A DNA stretch of 64,000 nucleotides from Protopterus annectens (lineage: Eukaryota; Chordata; Ceratodontiformes; Protopteridae), in NCBI RefSeq assembly GCF_019279795.1, contig NC_056725.1:1753173416-1753237415 (forward strand), read 5' to 3'. Each line of letters begins with the position of its first letter. Position 1 is the stretch's first letter. Positions 23,575 through 35,771 of the stretch are shown piece by piece. The position numbers and the translations under genes are program-made. The notes below the pieces were generated by a model. It was not told where the DNA came from. It worked only from the letters and a program-made list of their open reading frames with translations, and did no database searches.

Positions 23575-24350
23575 AAAGTACTACTCCCTCCATTCCTGGG
23601 TATAATGCCTATCATATCTTCCGACCCCCTGGCAATTGTAGCGGAGGGTATCTGTATTTGTAAAGGATATCATCACCTCATGACAGATTCCTTGTTACAT
23701 GGCATGTGAACACCTAGAAGTCCCAATCACCATAAACAAGACTAATTACCACTTTACATCTTGCTAGAGAACACTGTCTATGTTCCTTTATGGCCATGAT
23801 AGGTATCTTAACATGTTAGCTAAAATTCCCATTAAACCCAAGAACTTTCTTCTGAAGGACTTCAAATATCCATCAGTAAACTGGCTAACCTGCACTGCCA
23901 AGTCAGCATGCCCAGTATTTCCTTCATGTTAGAAATGCTAATTCTATTTTATAAATAGTTAAACATCCTACTAAAGGCCTCAATATCCTGGCTTTATTCC
24001 TCACAAATATGGCCACATCTTGTACATGTATCATCACGTGATGTTAAATCAGACCATAACTTAGTGACCTTTTCCTTTTAAACTGGAAGTACTTCCCCTT
24101 TTAATAGCTCTGTGTTAATGGACTTCGTAAAACCAAGCCTTCTTCAATTACTTGATGACTTAAATAAATTCTGCTGTAATCCTCCTCTGAAGGACCCTAT
24201 TGTTAAAGCTGCTACTGATGCCTCTGACTTCTACTCCCACTTAAATAATTGTATTGATAAGGCAGTCCCTATCTGCAGCAAATATAAAGAGAACAAAAAA
24301 AATTGTGTACTTAATGTAAAAAATGCAAGCCCAGTAAAACATTAAGTTAG
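23575..24350 (+). pseudogene. LINE endonuclease fragment (CR1/L2/Rex type)
   Basis: Frame-shifted translation shows apurinic-endonuclease features: YNAYHIFRPPG then GGYLYL near 23600-23660; LLKDFKYPSVNW near 23850-23885, where the family has GDFNYP; and SDHNLVTF-like residues near 24045-24075, carrying the catalytic Asp-His pair. A short open frame 24112-24345 follows, in the linker region before RT. It abuts the broken L1 end. Unrelated in detail to the LINE at 49840. Confidence 0.6.
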
Positions 24351-24499
24351 CAAACTAGGCAGAAGTATCCAGACATAAACCCAATTAGCACTTTTGTTCC
24401 TCCTATCTTTAAAAAAACATTTAATATTTATATCATTTTTGCCTGGTAAGTTGTCAAAAGATAAACATATCTACCATAATGTTTCTTTAAAAGGTAGAA

Positions 24500-24725
24500 G
24501 GATTTAAATATTTTTATTGATGTAATTAATGATATATATTATGTTATTATTAGGATAATTGATAGGTCATGTGATTTGTAAGTATGTGTATTTAAGAGCT
24601 GTGAGAATTGTGAGTCTGTTTCTGATGAAGTTCTTGTAGTTTATATTAAAAGAACAAAAGTACTAACTGGGCCCGTTTCTGTTTGGATACTTGTGCCATC
24701 TTTGCTGACTTAATGTTTTATTGTG
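24500..24725 (+). mobile_element. Possible Penelope-like element 3' tail
   Basis: The stretch GTATTTAAGAGCTGTGAG, then CTGATGAAG, a hairpin GTTCTT/AAGAAC and TTGTGCCATCTTTG has the layout of the 3' tails of Neptune-like Penelope elements as I remember them. No coding part remains. CTGATGA followed by a stem resembles a degenerate hammerhead core, but the expected GAAA box reads AAAA. Low confidence. Confidence 0.3.
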
Positions 24726-26876
24726 GTTAGTGGTGGAATATCTGTATAAATACATTATATTAACAAGACAAAGACACTGCTTAATGCTTAAAAGATGTCT
24801 CATTGTACCTATCTTAAGAGCACACTTAAGCAAACTAACAAAGGGCTTAACCCTTGGAGGAAGGAGGAAGAGGAAATACACATCATATTACATGCACTGA
24901 GCCCTTGAAATGGACCCTACCAGCTTGTTTTCGTCTACAACAGAGACAGGAGGAGGTGGGGTAGATCTGGGTAGAACTACCCTGGATTTTAGCTTTTCAA
25001 GAAGGTAACCCTGTCTGATTGGGCTACCAAGCTGTCAGTAACCTGACAAGCCACAGAAACAGAATGTGATGGCATTAAGTGTTTCCCTTTAATTTTGGAT
25101 GGGAATGGGGTTCTGATACAGAAGATTTATTTACTTATTTTAAGATGGTCTGAGAGTATGAATGAGGAGTCCAGATATCTCTATGGAAGCATAGACACTG
25201 TCATGTGAGTTCAGTGCAAAATGTTTGAATCTTTTCAAAGTTGTCTTACTACACTTGCACATTGTGTGTCACTCAAACAGCAGAGGCAACAGGTGGACCT
25301 GTTTTTAGCTAAGAACATTTACTTACTGCTACACTAAAGTAGGTGTTGTGTAGGTAGCAGCCACTGTATTGTAAGCAGATTTTAACATATGCATTCCTAA
25401 TTTGTTAGAAGTAGAATACAGCCTTTATTTTTATTTTTGTTTATTTATTTTTTGTCTCTCACTCTGGCAATTATTGAATATATATTTTTTATAAACTGGC
25501 TTAGTGTAAAGCGTTGATATTTTGCCATATATGCCAAGTAGTTCAGGTCATTGATGGAATGACTGAGGTAAAAATCCTCTTCTCATATCAGTCTAATATT
25601 CTTAACTTTAAAACAATGGGCAATGCAAAAGGGAAACTCTTGATAATTCCCAGACGTTACTGAAATGGTAGCATGGTTAGCCTTTAAGTTATTGTATGGA
25701 TCAGGTATATCAACCTGAGCTGTGTACAACTTGCCAACTCTTTTAGATAGCAGTTTGTATGTAAGGATACTGGGATTTTTTATTCGAAAGTCCCTAAAAT
25801 ATAGAGACCATTTAGATTTCTTCATTATCATCATTTCAAAGTATCCCATTAGGTGATAAACAGCCCCCTGAACATCAACGTGTCCACCTCATATAATTAA
25901 CTGTCTCCCCAGAGTATCCTTCTGTCCAAGTCTGCTGCCACAGAACATTCAGTTTGCTGCATGTAAACCCCCTCTTTATCACTTGAAGATAAGGAGATGG
26001 GAACTTATTTCATATGATTCGAAACACTAGGGGACCTATCCATGTCCATCAACCATGACTACAAAGCAGCTAGGAACAAGCAGATTCATGGAATAGTTTG
26101 AAACATTTCCTAACAAGTTTTTGTAATTAAGATACTGAAGATATTGGCATTGTCCCCCCTTCATAAGTGGTAACTGTGAAAATCCTCTTTTTTTATTACT
26201 AGCACAATGCATTTTGATTCTTCTTCTTGTGTTTGTGGAGATCCTAAACTTATAAAACCATTTTATGTAACTCCATCAAAAGTACTGGGTCTGGCATCGG
26301 TGTTGACTGTATTATTATATGAAGCTTGTAATGACATTGGTGATTTCATCTTGTCCACCTTTCTCAATGGCTTTTTTGTTCCAGTGATAAGAGCTACTAA
26401 AGCTCCTTCCAGTTCTCTTACAGAGCTTTAGGAAGGCTTGTTTTTATGTTTTCATGTATTTTTGAATTTTTTACATATTGCCATTTCTGTAACACTTCAA
26501 AAGATTGCTCCTTCTTCCCTTCCATATTTTACTTTGAAGAACTCTGTTTTTCCTAGAACATTTCTGTAACGTATGCAGTTTCTTTTCAGTTTAAAAAAAA
26601 GGTAGTTCCTTTAACATCCTGATTCTGGTTATTTCAATGAATTTTAATCTTTATTAAGTGGATTAAATCTAAGCACCTTATTTATATAAATGCCAAAATA
26701 AGCAATGTTAAAAAGAAAACAGTAATAAATAAAACAAAAGCTCATGACTCACAATATTATGTTCAGCCCACTAAGAAAATAAGCATTGTCAATTAAAATC
26801 ACTACTGGCAATTTGTGTACTGTAAACACATTCATTAATAATAAGGACGGGAAAGACACAACCTGGTTAAGAAAAT
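24726..26876. other. Unassigned non-coding stretch
   Basis: No gene or repeat was recognised. Frames such as 25583-25849 (-) and 26207-26431 (+) are short and without family resemblance. AT-rich, with T-runs at 25420-25490. Confidence 0.4.
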
Positions 26877-27081
26877 CTGCATTCTGAATTTGACCTGCCA
26901 ACAGCTAGAAGATCCATTCACCACATCTGCCTTGCTCTAATAGTAAGTTACTAGGGAATAGTAACTCTTTTAGATTCAGACAAGAATATAGTGAAGCTTA
27001 GTTTAGATATTTTTCTTAATTTATTTGAGACTGTCCTGCAATGTTGTTTTAAATATTTCCTGTGGTTTTGAACTCCGATGT

Positions 27082-27164
<83 letters not shown>

Positions 27165-27167
<3 letters not shown>

Positions 27168-27494
27168 TCCATGATAATTCAAAACAATGAGACAAATATT
27201 GAAAATCATAACATCTAAAACTCATAACATGAATCTCAAAACATAAAACTAAAGCAAATCTCATACTAGCACACTGTTTACTATGTTTATGCAGGGCACC
27301 CCCCATAGGAAATTAACATCTTCCCCCACTGTAGTGCTACCTCAGAGTTGGCATATTTAATTTACAGGGGGTATGGGGGGTGCAGGGGGGCTTGTCCCCA
27401 TGCATAAACATAGTAAAACCTCTGTGGGATGTTATTTATAGTTGCTTTGTAGTTTCAAGATGTTATGTTATGAGTTTTCAATGTTTTTAAGTGG

Positions 27495-27497
<3 letters not shown>
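27165..27497. mobile_element. Fold-back MITE with G-rich core
   Basis: Interrupts the 5' LTR inside its AT-repeat. Ends are inverted: GAAAATCATAACATC near 27200 against GATGTTATG...GAGTTTTC near 27459-27479, and TTTACTATGTTTATGC near 27278 against GCATAAACATAGTAAA at about 27402-27417. The centre is G-rich (27366-27400) with a GGGG-CTTG-TCCCC hairpin. Related cores are at 38549-38590 and perhaps 37681-37706. Target duplication is hidden by AT repeat. Confidence 0.6.
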
Positions 27498-27552
<55 letters not shown>

Positions 27553-27843
27553 CTTATTTTTTATTATTTATTATTAAATGTATTTAAACCTTTCATTGTA
27601 GCTGATCTCTGTAGAGACATTTAAGTCATGAGAGTACTTGCATATTTATTTGGTGAGACTGTATGGGCCACTTCTAATAGCCTTGCTCTTGGTCAAACTA
27701 TTAATATTACACAGTAAGACTGGATACCCTTTGTTAAGGGCTCTAAAGTAGCCAATAAGGAGTGACTGGTGGCAGTAATAACTACCTTATAGTCTGGGAA
27801 GAAGGGGGTATAGCTAGTAAACCTGTGCCAGCCTTTGCCAGGT

Positions 27844-27980
<137 letters not shown>

Positions 27981-28505
27981 AGCTACTTGATCAGGGACAT
28001 GAAGCACTGGTTGGACAGAGAGGGTGCTGGAGGGCTTGGCTTGGTCACTCAGCTGAGATCTCAATTCTGTGTCTGTGCCAGTAGGAAGTCTTACCGAGGA
28101 TCTGGAGAAAGAGGGGAAATCAGCCCCAGACTGACTATGGTCTCTACGTGCTCTTAGGGGAATTGCACTTGATGCAGAGAGCTGCATCTGGAGATGGTGT
28201 GTGTACTTGTCATCCTCTCAGTGAATGTTCCCCACTGTTGCCAGTGATGAGCATCGAGGCTCCTTAATTACTGGTCCAGTGGAGGGTCATCACATTTGGT
28301 TGGCATTAGTAGGATCACCACATCACATATTGGGATTCAGTGGTGTGGATATTGAACACCTGTAGCCTGTAAACAGTGACCACTAAAGAAGGTGTTTGCA
28401 CTCTCAAGCAGCCAGCCACACAGTTGACATTCAGAGTTTCATATTATAATAGCTTTATTTATTTATTTTTTTGTTAGCTTAGTCAGTCAGGGAGAGCCGG
28501 CAAGG

Positions 28506-29665
28506 ATGTCAAAGGAGGAGTACGGCAAGCTGACAAGGAACCAGTTGGCTGAAATGTGCAAAGCCAAAGGACTGGGGCATGCCAACCTGACTAAAGGAGA
28601 AATTATTGCAGCCTTAACTACAGCTGCATCACAGACCAGCAACCAGGAAGACAACCAGACTGGCCTTGGGGATGTACAACTATCAGAAAATGGACAGTTC
28701 AATTTTGCCACAGAAGACTTAAAAATCCATCTGGAGTTAAAGATACTTGAACTGGAGGCCAAACGGTTGGAACTAAAATCAGCAGAGAAGCTGCAGCATT
28801 TGGAGGCTGAAGAAAAGGAGAAACAGATGGCATTAGAATCAGCAGAGAGACTGAGATGTCTGGAAGCTGAAGAAAATGAGAGGCAGAGCCAACATGGAAA
28901 GGAAATGCTGACTCTTCCCCTGGGTCATGGACCTAATGGGGAAGGGAATAATTGAACCCCAGAAGCAATAAAGATCAGTAAATTCCTTCCACAATTTACA
29001 GAGGGTGATAATTTTGATAGTTTTATTCATATGTTTGAAAGGGTATGTAAACAGTATAATGTTGACCAAGAGCTCTGGATACAGTTCCTGACCTCCTTAC
29101 TCCATGGTAAAGCTGTAACTGCTGTTTCTAAATTGTCTGATGTTTATTATTTAAATTATAATACAGTTAAAAATTGTTTATGAGTGTTTTAAGTTAACAC
29201 TTGAAGCTTATAGAAAAAGGTTTCATGAGCATAGACTCAAGACAGATGAAAGTGTGTGTGATTATGCTGCTTATTTAAGCACTTATTTTCATAGGTGGGT
29301 GAGTGGGTGTCAGGTCACTACTTTTGAAGGGCTGGCAGACATTTTGGTGAAGGAACAAGCCCTTAGCAATTTGCCTGAGGACATAAAAATCTGGTTGGCA
29401 GACAGAGAATGTAACACCGCAGATGAGATGGGGAAAAAGGGAGACCTATGCCTACCAAGCAGGGCATCACTGTACAGGAAAGGGATACCCAGGGCTGCTC
29501 ATGGGTCTAAGGAAACTCATGGTAGGTAACACAGACTACCCCGACAGAGTCTGCCAGTAACAGAGGAAGCCACTAGTTCAGGTATATGGCCAGGATCAAG
29601 GGGTAAACATTTCAAATGCAACTGGTGGGGCCATATAGCATATAGCTATCCACAGAGGCAAGGTG
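28506..29665 (+). pseudogene. Gmr1-like gypsy gag (SCAN-like capsid), dead
   Basis: Gag forms the retrotransposon particle. The start ATG at 28506 opens a 149-codon frame: an N-terminal KLTRNQLAEMCKAKG helix, then a Glu/Leu/Lys-rich coiled coil (residues 75-135) with ELEAKRLELKSAEKLQHLEA-type heptads. After a stop and frame changes, a SCAN-like capsid follows to about 29440, with YFHRWVSGCQVTTF, LVKEQALSNLPEDIKIWL and the KFHEHRLK-type segment near 29220. The frame 29254-29529 carries most of it. The zinc knuckle near 29610-29650 is degenerate: the first Cys is His and the last Cys is Tyr. SCAN domains of vertebrate zinc-finger proteins are thought to derive from this type of Gag. Confidence 0.85.
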
Positions 29666-29798
29666 GAGAACAAAAGTTGGGAGATCCAGTAAGTGAGAAT
29701 GACAAAATTCCAGCAGTAAATTGTCTAGAGACAATAAGTGTACCAAACTACCACATCCTATTTTAGTAGATGGAAAATAGGCCACTGCTAAGAGATAC

Positions 29799-30003
29799 GG
29801 GTCTATATTATAAGATTGACGATTGAATACATCGAACAACATATGGTCAACGCCATATGGTCAATGTCTTCAAACGTCAACCTTATAAAAAGACAAAAAA
29901 AAAAATTTCCATTTACATGCTTGAGATTCTGAGCGTTTGATATTCTTGTGTCGACAATGTCAGATTCGACATTGTTAGCTTTCGAGAATATGATATAGAC
30001 CCT
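29799..30003. mobile_element. 205-bp MITE with GGGTCTATA termini
   Basis: Starts GGGTCTATATTA and ends GATATAGACCCT, which are inverted repeats. It is flanked by the direct repeat AGAGATAC (29791-29798 and 30004-30011), 8 bp or 9 with one mismatch. It carries an inner inverted pair (TCGACAATGTC against GACATTGT, near 29951-29977). It sits between the zinc knuckle and the protease of the gypsy element and so is younger than it. TSD length fits hAT or Mutator-like origin; superfamily not decided. Confidence 0.75.
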
Positions 30004-30019
30004 AGAGATACACAGCCTC

Positions 30020-30690
30020 TGACCTAACCATTGTGAAGCCTGCAATGGTTACAGAGGAGCATTACTTGCTTGGGCAGTCTACTCCAGTCAGAGCTTTAGG
30101 ATGGACCCCATTCCAAACATATTTGGCTAGGGTTCCCCTTGATTGGGAGGGTGGAAAAGGAAGCAAGCATGTAGGTGTGTTTGAGGATATCCCTGTAGAT
30201 GTCCTGATAGGTAATTATTCTGCTATTGCAGTACCTTGTGTGCATGCAGTGACATGAAGTCAGGCATTGAAATAGGCATGTGGGTCTGGTAGCTGGGGGG
30301 GGGACTAGACAGACTGCACACTTGAAACTATGATTAGTGAGGTGGCTACTTCAGAGAGGGAGCTACCCTGTAGCAGTGAGACTGAAGGTGAGCCACAACT
30401 GCTTGTGGGTACTGATGTTCCCTTGGACAGAGTGATTGCAAGGGCGGAGGTGAGTAGTAGTACCCAGACTGACAATGAGGGACTGCTGTCAGAGAATGCC
30501 AGACTTCCTGTGGAAGGAAAGCGGGGGAGGGTTACAAAGAGAGAGTTGAGACAGGCACAGCTCTCAGACCCTACATTACAAGGCTTGAGGGAGGTAGCCA
30601 GGGAGTTGCCTTATTCTCAAAGAAAAGGGGAATCTGTATACTGGGACAAAGGGTTACTGTACAGAGAGTAGACCCCTGAGGGAGGGCTAG
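30020..30690 (+). pseudogene. Gmr1-like protease remnant and pol linker
   Basis: Frame 30033-30257 ends with DIPVDVLIGNY, the C-terminal part of a retroviral-type aspartic protease (family pattern VDxLLGxD). The active-site DSG/DTG segment is not visible and was probably lost around the MITE insertion. Frame 30330-30671 is an acidic linker ending in QAQLSDPTLQGLREVAREL and WDKGLLYRE, the usual lead-in to the integrase zinc finger. Confidence 0.65.
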
Positions 30691-30710
30691 AGGGCAAGAG
30701 AATACAGCAG

Positions 30711-31560
30711 TTGGTAGCACCCAGAGCCTACCATCTGGCACTTCTAGGCATAGCCCATGACATTCCCTTTGCAGATTATATGGACATAAAGCATACAAAG
30801 GGATGTATTATGCAGAACTTTTATTGGCTTGGGATTTCCAGGGATGCAACAGTTTACTGCAAGACCTGTGAGCAGTGTCAAAAGGTAGGCAAGGCAGGAG
30901 ACATGTTGAAAGATTCTTTGATGTCTTTGACTGTGATTGAGGAGGTATTTCAGAGGGTAGCTATGGGTATTGCGGGGCCTATGATTACTTCAGGTTCCAC
31001 AGGGAAGATACCCTGAGGAGGTGGCTCTGTCCTCCATTAAGGCAGAAAAGTTGGCAAATGCTTTGTTAGATATTTTCAGCAGGGTAGGTTTCCCAGATGT
31101 AATACTGACTGACAGAGGTGCCAGTGTCATGTCAGACCTGCTGGCTTGTCTGCGGAAACACTGTAGGTTAAAGCACCTAAAGACCACCCCCTACCATCCC
31201 CAGACTAATGGTCTGGTGGAGAGGTTAAACTCTACACTCCAGACCATGCTACGGGCATTTACAGATCAATTTAAGAGGGAGTGGGACAAATATTTGCTCC
31301 ATCTGCTGTTTCCTTACAGAGAGGTGCCCCAGGAATCAACAGGTTTTTCACCCTTTGAGTTGTCGTATGGACATAGGGTGAGGGGACCTCTAGATTTGAC
31401 TCGTGATGAGTAGGAGGGTGAGTGTGAATCCTGCAAGGAGTCTGTTGTGGCATATGTCCTAAACCTCTGGACAAGGCTCAGGGAACTCATGGATTTGGAC
31501 CAGGAGAAACTGGCAGAAGCCCAACAGCAGAAAAAGGTCTGGTATGAAAGGAATGCTTGA
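30711..31560 (+). pseudogene. Gmr1-like integrase (upstream of RT), dead
   Basis: Integrase inserts element DNA into the genome. The HHCC finger is at 30711-30900: HDIPFADYMDIKHTK, where the second His position reads Tyr, then NFYWLG and CKTCEQC. The core follows in frame 31021-31413: ILTDRG carries the second catalytic Asp; TTPYHPQTNGLVERLN carries the catalytic Glu. The block with the first catalytic Asp is deleted: GSTGKIP runs into a TGA and then EEVALSS at about 31010-31030. The C-terminal part (FPYREVPQESTGFSPFELSYG) follows. Placement before RT is the reverse of most Ty3/gypsy elements and typical of the Gmr1-like clade. Confidence 0.88.
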
Positions 31561-31839
31561 GCTAGAGAGTATGCTGTAGGACAGTAGGTTACGGTTCTCA
31601 TTCCTGTCAGACAACAAGCTGCAAGCAGCTTGGGAGGGACCCTTCAAAGAGGTAAGGAAGGTCAGTGCTGTTAAATACATGGCAGAACTGCTAGGCAGGA
31701 GGCAGGGGCACAAACTGTACCATGTTAACATGATAAAAACTAACCATGATAGAGAAGCCATTGTGCTGAATATTTGTTGTTGATGATAAGAGGAGTCTGA
31801 GGGAGATCTAGTGACTGATCTCCTCACTGAGACTCGGAC

Positions 31840-32755
31840 TGACACCTCAGTGGAAGGGGTAGCAATGTCCCAGCAGCTATCTCCTACCCAGGTTTGACAA
31901 ATCCAAGCAGTGTTACAGGAGTTTGGGGACATGTTCCCTGGGAAACCAGGGTGCATCCACCTGTTGCAGCACCAGGTGGATACAAGACCCCAAAGGCCTA
32001 TTAGGCAGGCCTCTTTTAGGGTGCCTGAGAGAGTCAAACAGACTCTGATGGAGGAGATACAGGAAATGTTGTAACTGGAGTTAATCCAGGAATCCAGCAG
32101 TCCCTGGGCCTCCCTAGTGGTGCTGGTACCAATGAAGGATGGCAGCAATGGGTTCAGTGTGGACTACAAGGAATTAAATAGTTACACAGAGACAGATGCT
32201 TACTCCATGGCTAGGACAGATGAAGCTCTAGAGCAGCTGGTTGGGGCTAAGTATCTTACCATCATTGATTTTGCCAATGGCTACTGGCAGGTTCCCTTGA
32301 CTCCCAACACTAGAGAGAGGTCAGCCTTTGTGAATCCTTTCAGCTTGTATGAGTTCACAAAGATGCCATTTGGGATGAAAAATGCACCAGTAACTTTCCA
32401 GAGGCTTGTAGATCATATCCTAACAGGAGGAGGAGAGTTTGCCCTTGCTTACCTGGATGGTATTGCCATCTACAGCCATTCTTGGCAAGACCACCTTCAG
32501 CATGTCAGGAAGGTGTTGGGCAGACAACAGAAAGCAGAGTTGACCATTAAGACCAGTAAGTGTCAGGTAGGTATGGCAAAGGTCTCCACCTGGGACATAG
32601 AATGGGAAGTGGTAAGATCAGACCAGAACCTGCCAAAGTGGAAGCTATTCAGGCATGGCCTGCCCTTCTTATGAAAAAGCAGTTGAGGGCATTCTTAAGG
32701 ACAGCAGGGTACTACAGAAAGTTTTCCCCAATTATAGTACCATAGCTGCTCCCTT
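31840..32755 (+). pseudogene. Gmr1-like reverse transcriptase, dead
   Basis: Frame 32117-32674 and flanking frames give a typical gypsy RT: VLVPMKDGSNGFSVDYKELN, YLTIIDFANGYWQVPL (first catalytic Asp), FTKMPFGMKNAPVTFQRL, then AYLDGIAIYS at about 32450-32480, where the YxDD motif reads YLDG, so a catalytic Asp is lost. The thumb/connection continues in other frames (KAVEGILKDSRVLQKVF near 32670-32720 is a frame-shifted version). It lies after integrase and before RNase H. Confidence 0.88.
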
Positions 32756-33260
32756 CAAAGACCTGACAAGAAAAAACAGGCCAGATAAGGTAGTGTGGAC
32801 CCCAGAATGTGGTCAGGTACTCCAAAAGCTTAAATGAACTTTGGGAGGACCCCCTAAGTTAGCCGGTCCAGATTACAGCAAATAATTTGTTGTGTAGGTG
32901 GATGCTTTAAACCATGGGGTGGGGGCTCTACTCAGCCAGGTTTACTCAGAGAGGAAAGAGCACCCATTGGTTTATCTCAGCCATGGGCTCCAACCCAGGG
33001 AGGAATGCTATACAGCTGTAGAAAAGGAATTTCTAGCCATAGTGTGGGCACTGCAGAAATGCCAGGCTTATCTATATGGGAGGAAATTCACTGTAGTTAA
33101 AGACCACAATCCCTTAACATGGCAACTTCAAGCCAGTCAGCAAAATGGCAAGTTACTAAGGTGGAGCCTAGGATTGCAGGCATATGCTATGACAGTGCAG
33201 CACCACAGTGGGATTAGCAATGTCAACACAGATGGGCTGTCAAGACAGGAAATGGGGTAA
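32756..33260 (+). pseudogene. Gmr1-like RNase H, near-complete frame
   Basis: After FKDLTRKNRPDKVVWTPE at 32756-32810, the frame 32898-33260 reads DALNHGVGALLSQVYSERKE with the first catalytic Asp, then HPLVYLSHGLQPREECY and AVEKEFLAIVWALQKCQAYL carrying the catalytic Glu, then FTVVKDHNPLTWQ and GISNVNTDGLSRQ near the end. This is a standard gypsy RNase H domain that degrades the RNA strand during reverse transcription. Upstream stops (around 32835 and 32886) separate it from RT. Confidence 0.88.
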
Positions 33261-33333
33261 TGTATTCCCAGATGGGCTCATTCCTCTCAAGCAATATTTC
33301 TCAAGGGTCACTTGAAAAACTAGCTTGAGTCAT

Positions 33334-33350
33334 CAAGGGGGGAAGAAGCA
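33334..33350 (+). promoter_or_regulatory. Polypurine tract of the + strand gypsy element
   Basis: AAGGGGGGAAGAAGCA directly precedes the TG that starts the 3' LTR at 33351. Such purine runs prime plus-strand DNA synthesis in LTR elements. The boundary is inferred from the TG start and from the position after RNase H. Confidence 0.7.
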
Positions 33351-34960
33351 TGACAAAAGCAGATGCTGGTAGCACAGGTAGCTGGAATTTTGTAAATAAT
33401 TATGTGTCATTGTTGAATATGGAAATTATTTTTACAAGATGCTTGTGTTACAAATGTATTAGAACTGTATGTCATGCATATATCAAACTGCTTGTACAGG
33501 CATATGTGTTGAAAAGGTATTTGTAAAAGTGCTATGTTTAAAATGTAACCACAGTGTGCCATACTGGAAAAGAACAGAAACGTACATGCACTATTGTAGC
33601 TGTTTAAATATATATTTTAACATTGGAAACTGGAATACAGGAGGTTAACTTAAGTCCAGCACATTTTAGAAAAATAACTGAAATTAACTACTTTGCCTAA
33701 GCCATAAAATATAGTATCTTTCAGTTTTCAATGCAGCAAGTGACACAATGTCTGTACTAGGAAACTTTCTGTATTGTCTTTAGGATGACCTAACCAGTAG
33801 TCTTGAAAGCATGAAGGAATGTAATTGTTTTATGACTTCCAGCATCTGACAGAGATTTGAGGAGAAGCCCTTGTCTGTATATTTTTACAGGTAGTTGCTA
33901 AATACTGCCAGCTTCATCAATGGTTGTTTGGCCTGGGAACTAGCAGTCCGATGACAAGAAGTGATGTCATTCTGCAAGCTATCCCAGCAGTAATATTTTA
34001 GATATTATTTTGAGAAGTCTCTTAGTGAGACCGAACATTCTGCATTCTGTCTTGGACCTGACAACAGCTAGAAGATCCATTCACCACATCTACCTTGCTC
34101 TAATAGTAAGTTACTAGGGAGTAGTAATTCTTGTAGATTCAGTCAGGAATATAGTGAAGCATAGTTTAGATATTTTTCATTATTTATTTGAGACTGTCCT
34201 GCAAAGTTGTTTTAAATATTTCCAGTGGTTTTGAACTCTGATGTCACTGTGAATATATATTTAGTATTGTCTTATTATTTTATTATTTATTATTAAATAT
34301 ATTTAAACCTTTCATTGTGGCTGATCTGTGTAAAGATATTTAAGTTTTGAAAGTACTTGCATATTTATTTGGAGACATTGTGGGGGCCACTCCTAATAGC
34401 CTTGCTCTTGGTAAAAACTATCATTTGTATTAATATTATATATTAGACAGTAAGATTGAATACCCTTTGTTAAGGGCTCTAAAGTAGTGGATAAGGAGTG
34501 ACTGGTGGCAGTAATAACTACCTTATAGCCTGGGCAGAAGGGGGCAGAGCTAGTAAACCTGTGGCAGCCATTCACAGGTGTGTGTGTAAATCAAACCTCA
34601 AAGAGTTTGTGTGTCAGCTACTTGGGCAGGGACACAAAGCACTGGTTGGACAGAGAGAGTGCTAGAGGTCTTGGCTTGCTCACTCGGCTAAGATCTCAAC
34701 TCTATAGCTGTGCCAGTAGGGAGTCTTATTGGGGATATGGAGAAAGAGGGAGAAACCAACCCCAGAGTGACTGTGGTCTCTGTGTGCTCTTAGAGGAAAT
34801 TGCATTGGATGCAGAGAGTTGCATTTGGAGATACTGTGTGTGTACTTGTTATCTTCCCAATGTGCGTCCCCCACAGGTGCCAGTGATGAGGATTGAGGCT
34901 GCTTGGTTACTGGTCCAGTGGAGGGTCATCACATTTGGTTGGCAGTGGTGGGGAGTCACA
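33351..34960 (+). mobile_element. 3' LTR of Gmr1-like gypsy element (about 1.6 kb)
   Basis: Begins TGACAAAAGC and ends GGGGAGTCACA, close to the CATCACA end of the 5' LTR. Its right two thirds align with 26877-28327, and 33395 onward aligns with the solo LTR at 55847. Conserved landmarks are GGATCTGACAACAGCTAGAAG-like sequence at 34057, TAGCCTTGCTCTTGG near 34400, and a TGTGTGTGTAAA seed at 34577. Confidence 0.88.
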
Positions 34961-35771
34961 GCCTTATAACCAAATATAACTGACAAAAGAGAAGTATTTG
35001 AATGACTAACAGTTTTGAAACAATGAGAAGAACTGAAGGTTTATGGCAGTGTTTCTTTTATGAGATCTTCATAGCTCATAACATCAATATCTGTGTTGGT
35101 ACAACAACATCACTGGGTTTCAGAGAGCAGCAGGACAGCTATAGAAAAAATTGATTTGTTGCTGAGTAAACATAAATGTCATTTTGTGCTACAGAGATCC
35201 TCTCTACAGTAAGATTTTCATAGGTGTATATTCAAGCCAAACTAATTCATTAGATGATTCTAAATTCTACACTTAACCTTTGGTAATGCCTCTGTAATTC
35301 TTCATTGGTGGTCTTTGCATTCATTTAATAGGACTTGGGCATGAGTGAGGAATTAGCATAAAGCAAATGGCAGATCTCCATTCCTCATCTCTGTCTTGTA
35401 AGCATTGTCCTTTATTTATCCTTGAAACAGACCTTGATACTAATTTTCGTTTGTAGTTTTATCCACCTAATTTATGTTTTCCAGCCTTTAGAGTATTTGA
35501 AGGTGTAATCATCTAAAATGACATTTTAAGAATGACAATGTTTCAAAAACAACTCTCAACAAGAGCACCATGGAAACTGCTCTTTCTTCTTAAGGACCTT
35601 ACTTTTTGTCCCAGTCCTATACTGTCAGCTTTACTATTACTGTGTTGTACCATCAGTAGAAAGTTCCACAGGATGGCTTTGGTGAAAGAAGAGGAAACAG
35701 GGAAGCATCATGAGACTCAAAGAACCAGAAAAACACAGAAACAGAATACTAAATGACTAAAAAAGGCAAGA
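34961..35771. other. Unassigned stretch
   Basis: No repeat or gene was recognised. A 74-codon + frame at 35532 has no family resemblance. Confidence 0.4.

Noticed and set aside
28506-28955. A host SCAN-domain or coiled-coil gene
   Set aside because: It is followed by a zinc knuckle, protease, integrase, RT, RNase H and LTR, with a second copy of the same layout on the minus strand, so it is retrotransposon gag.
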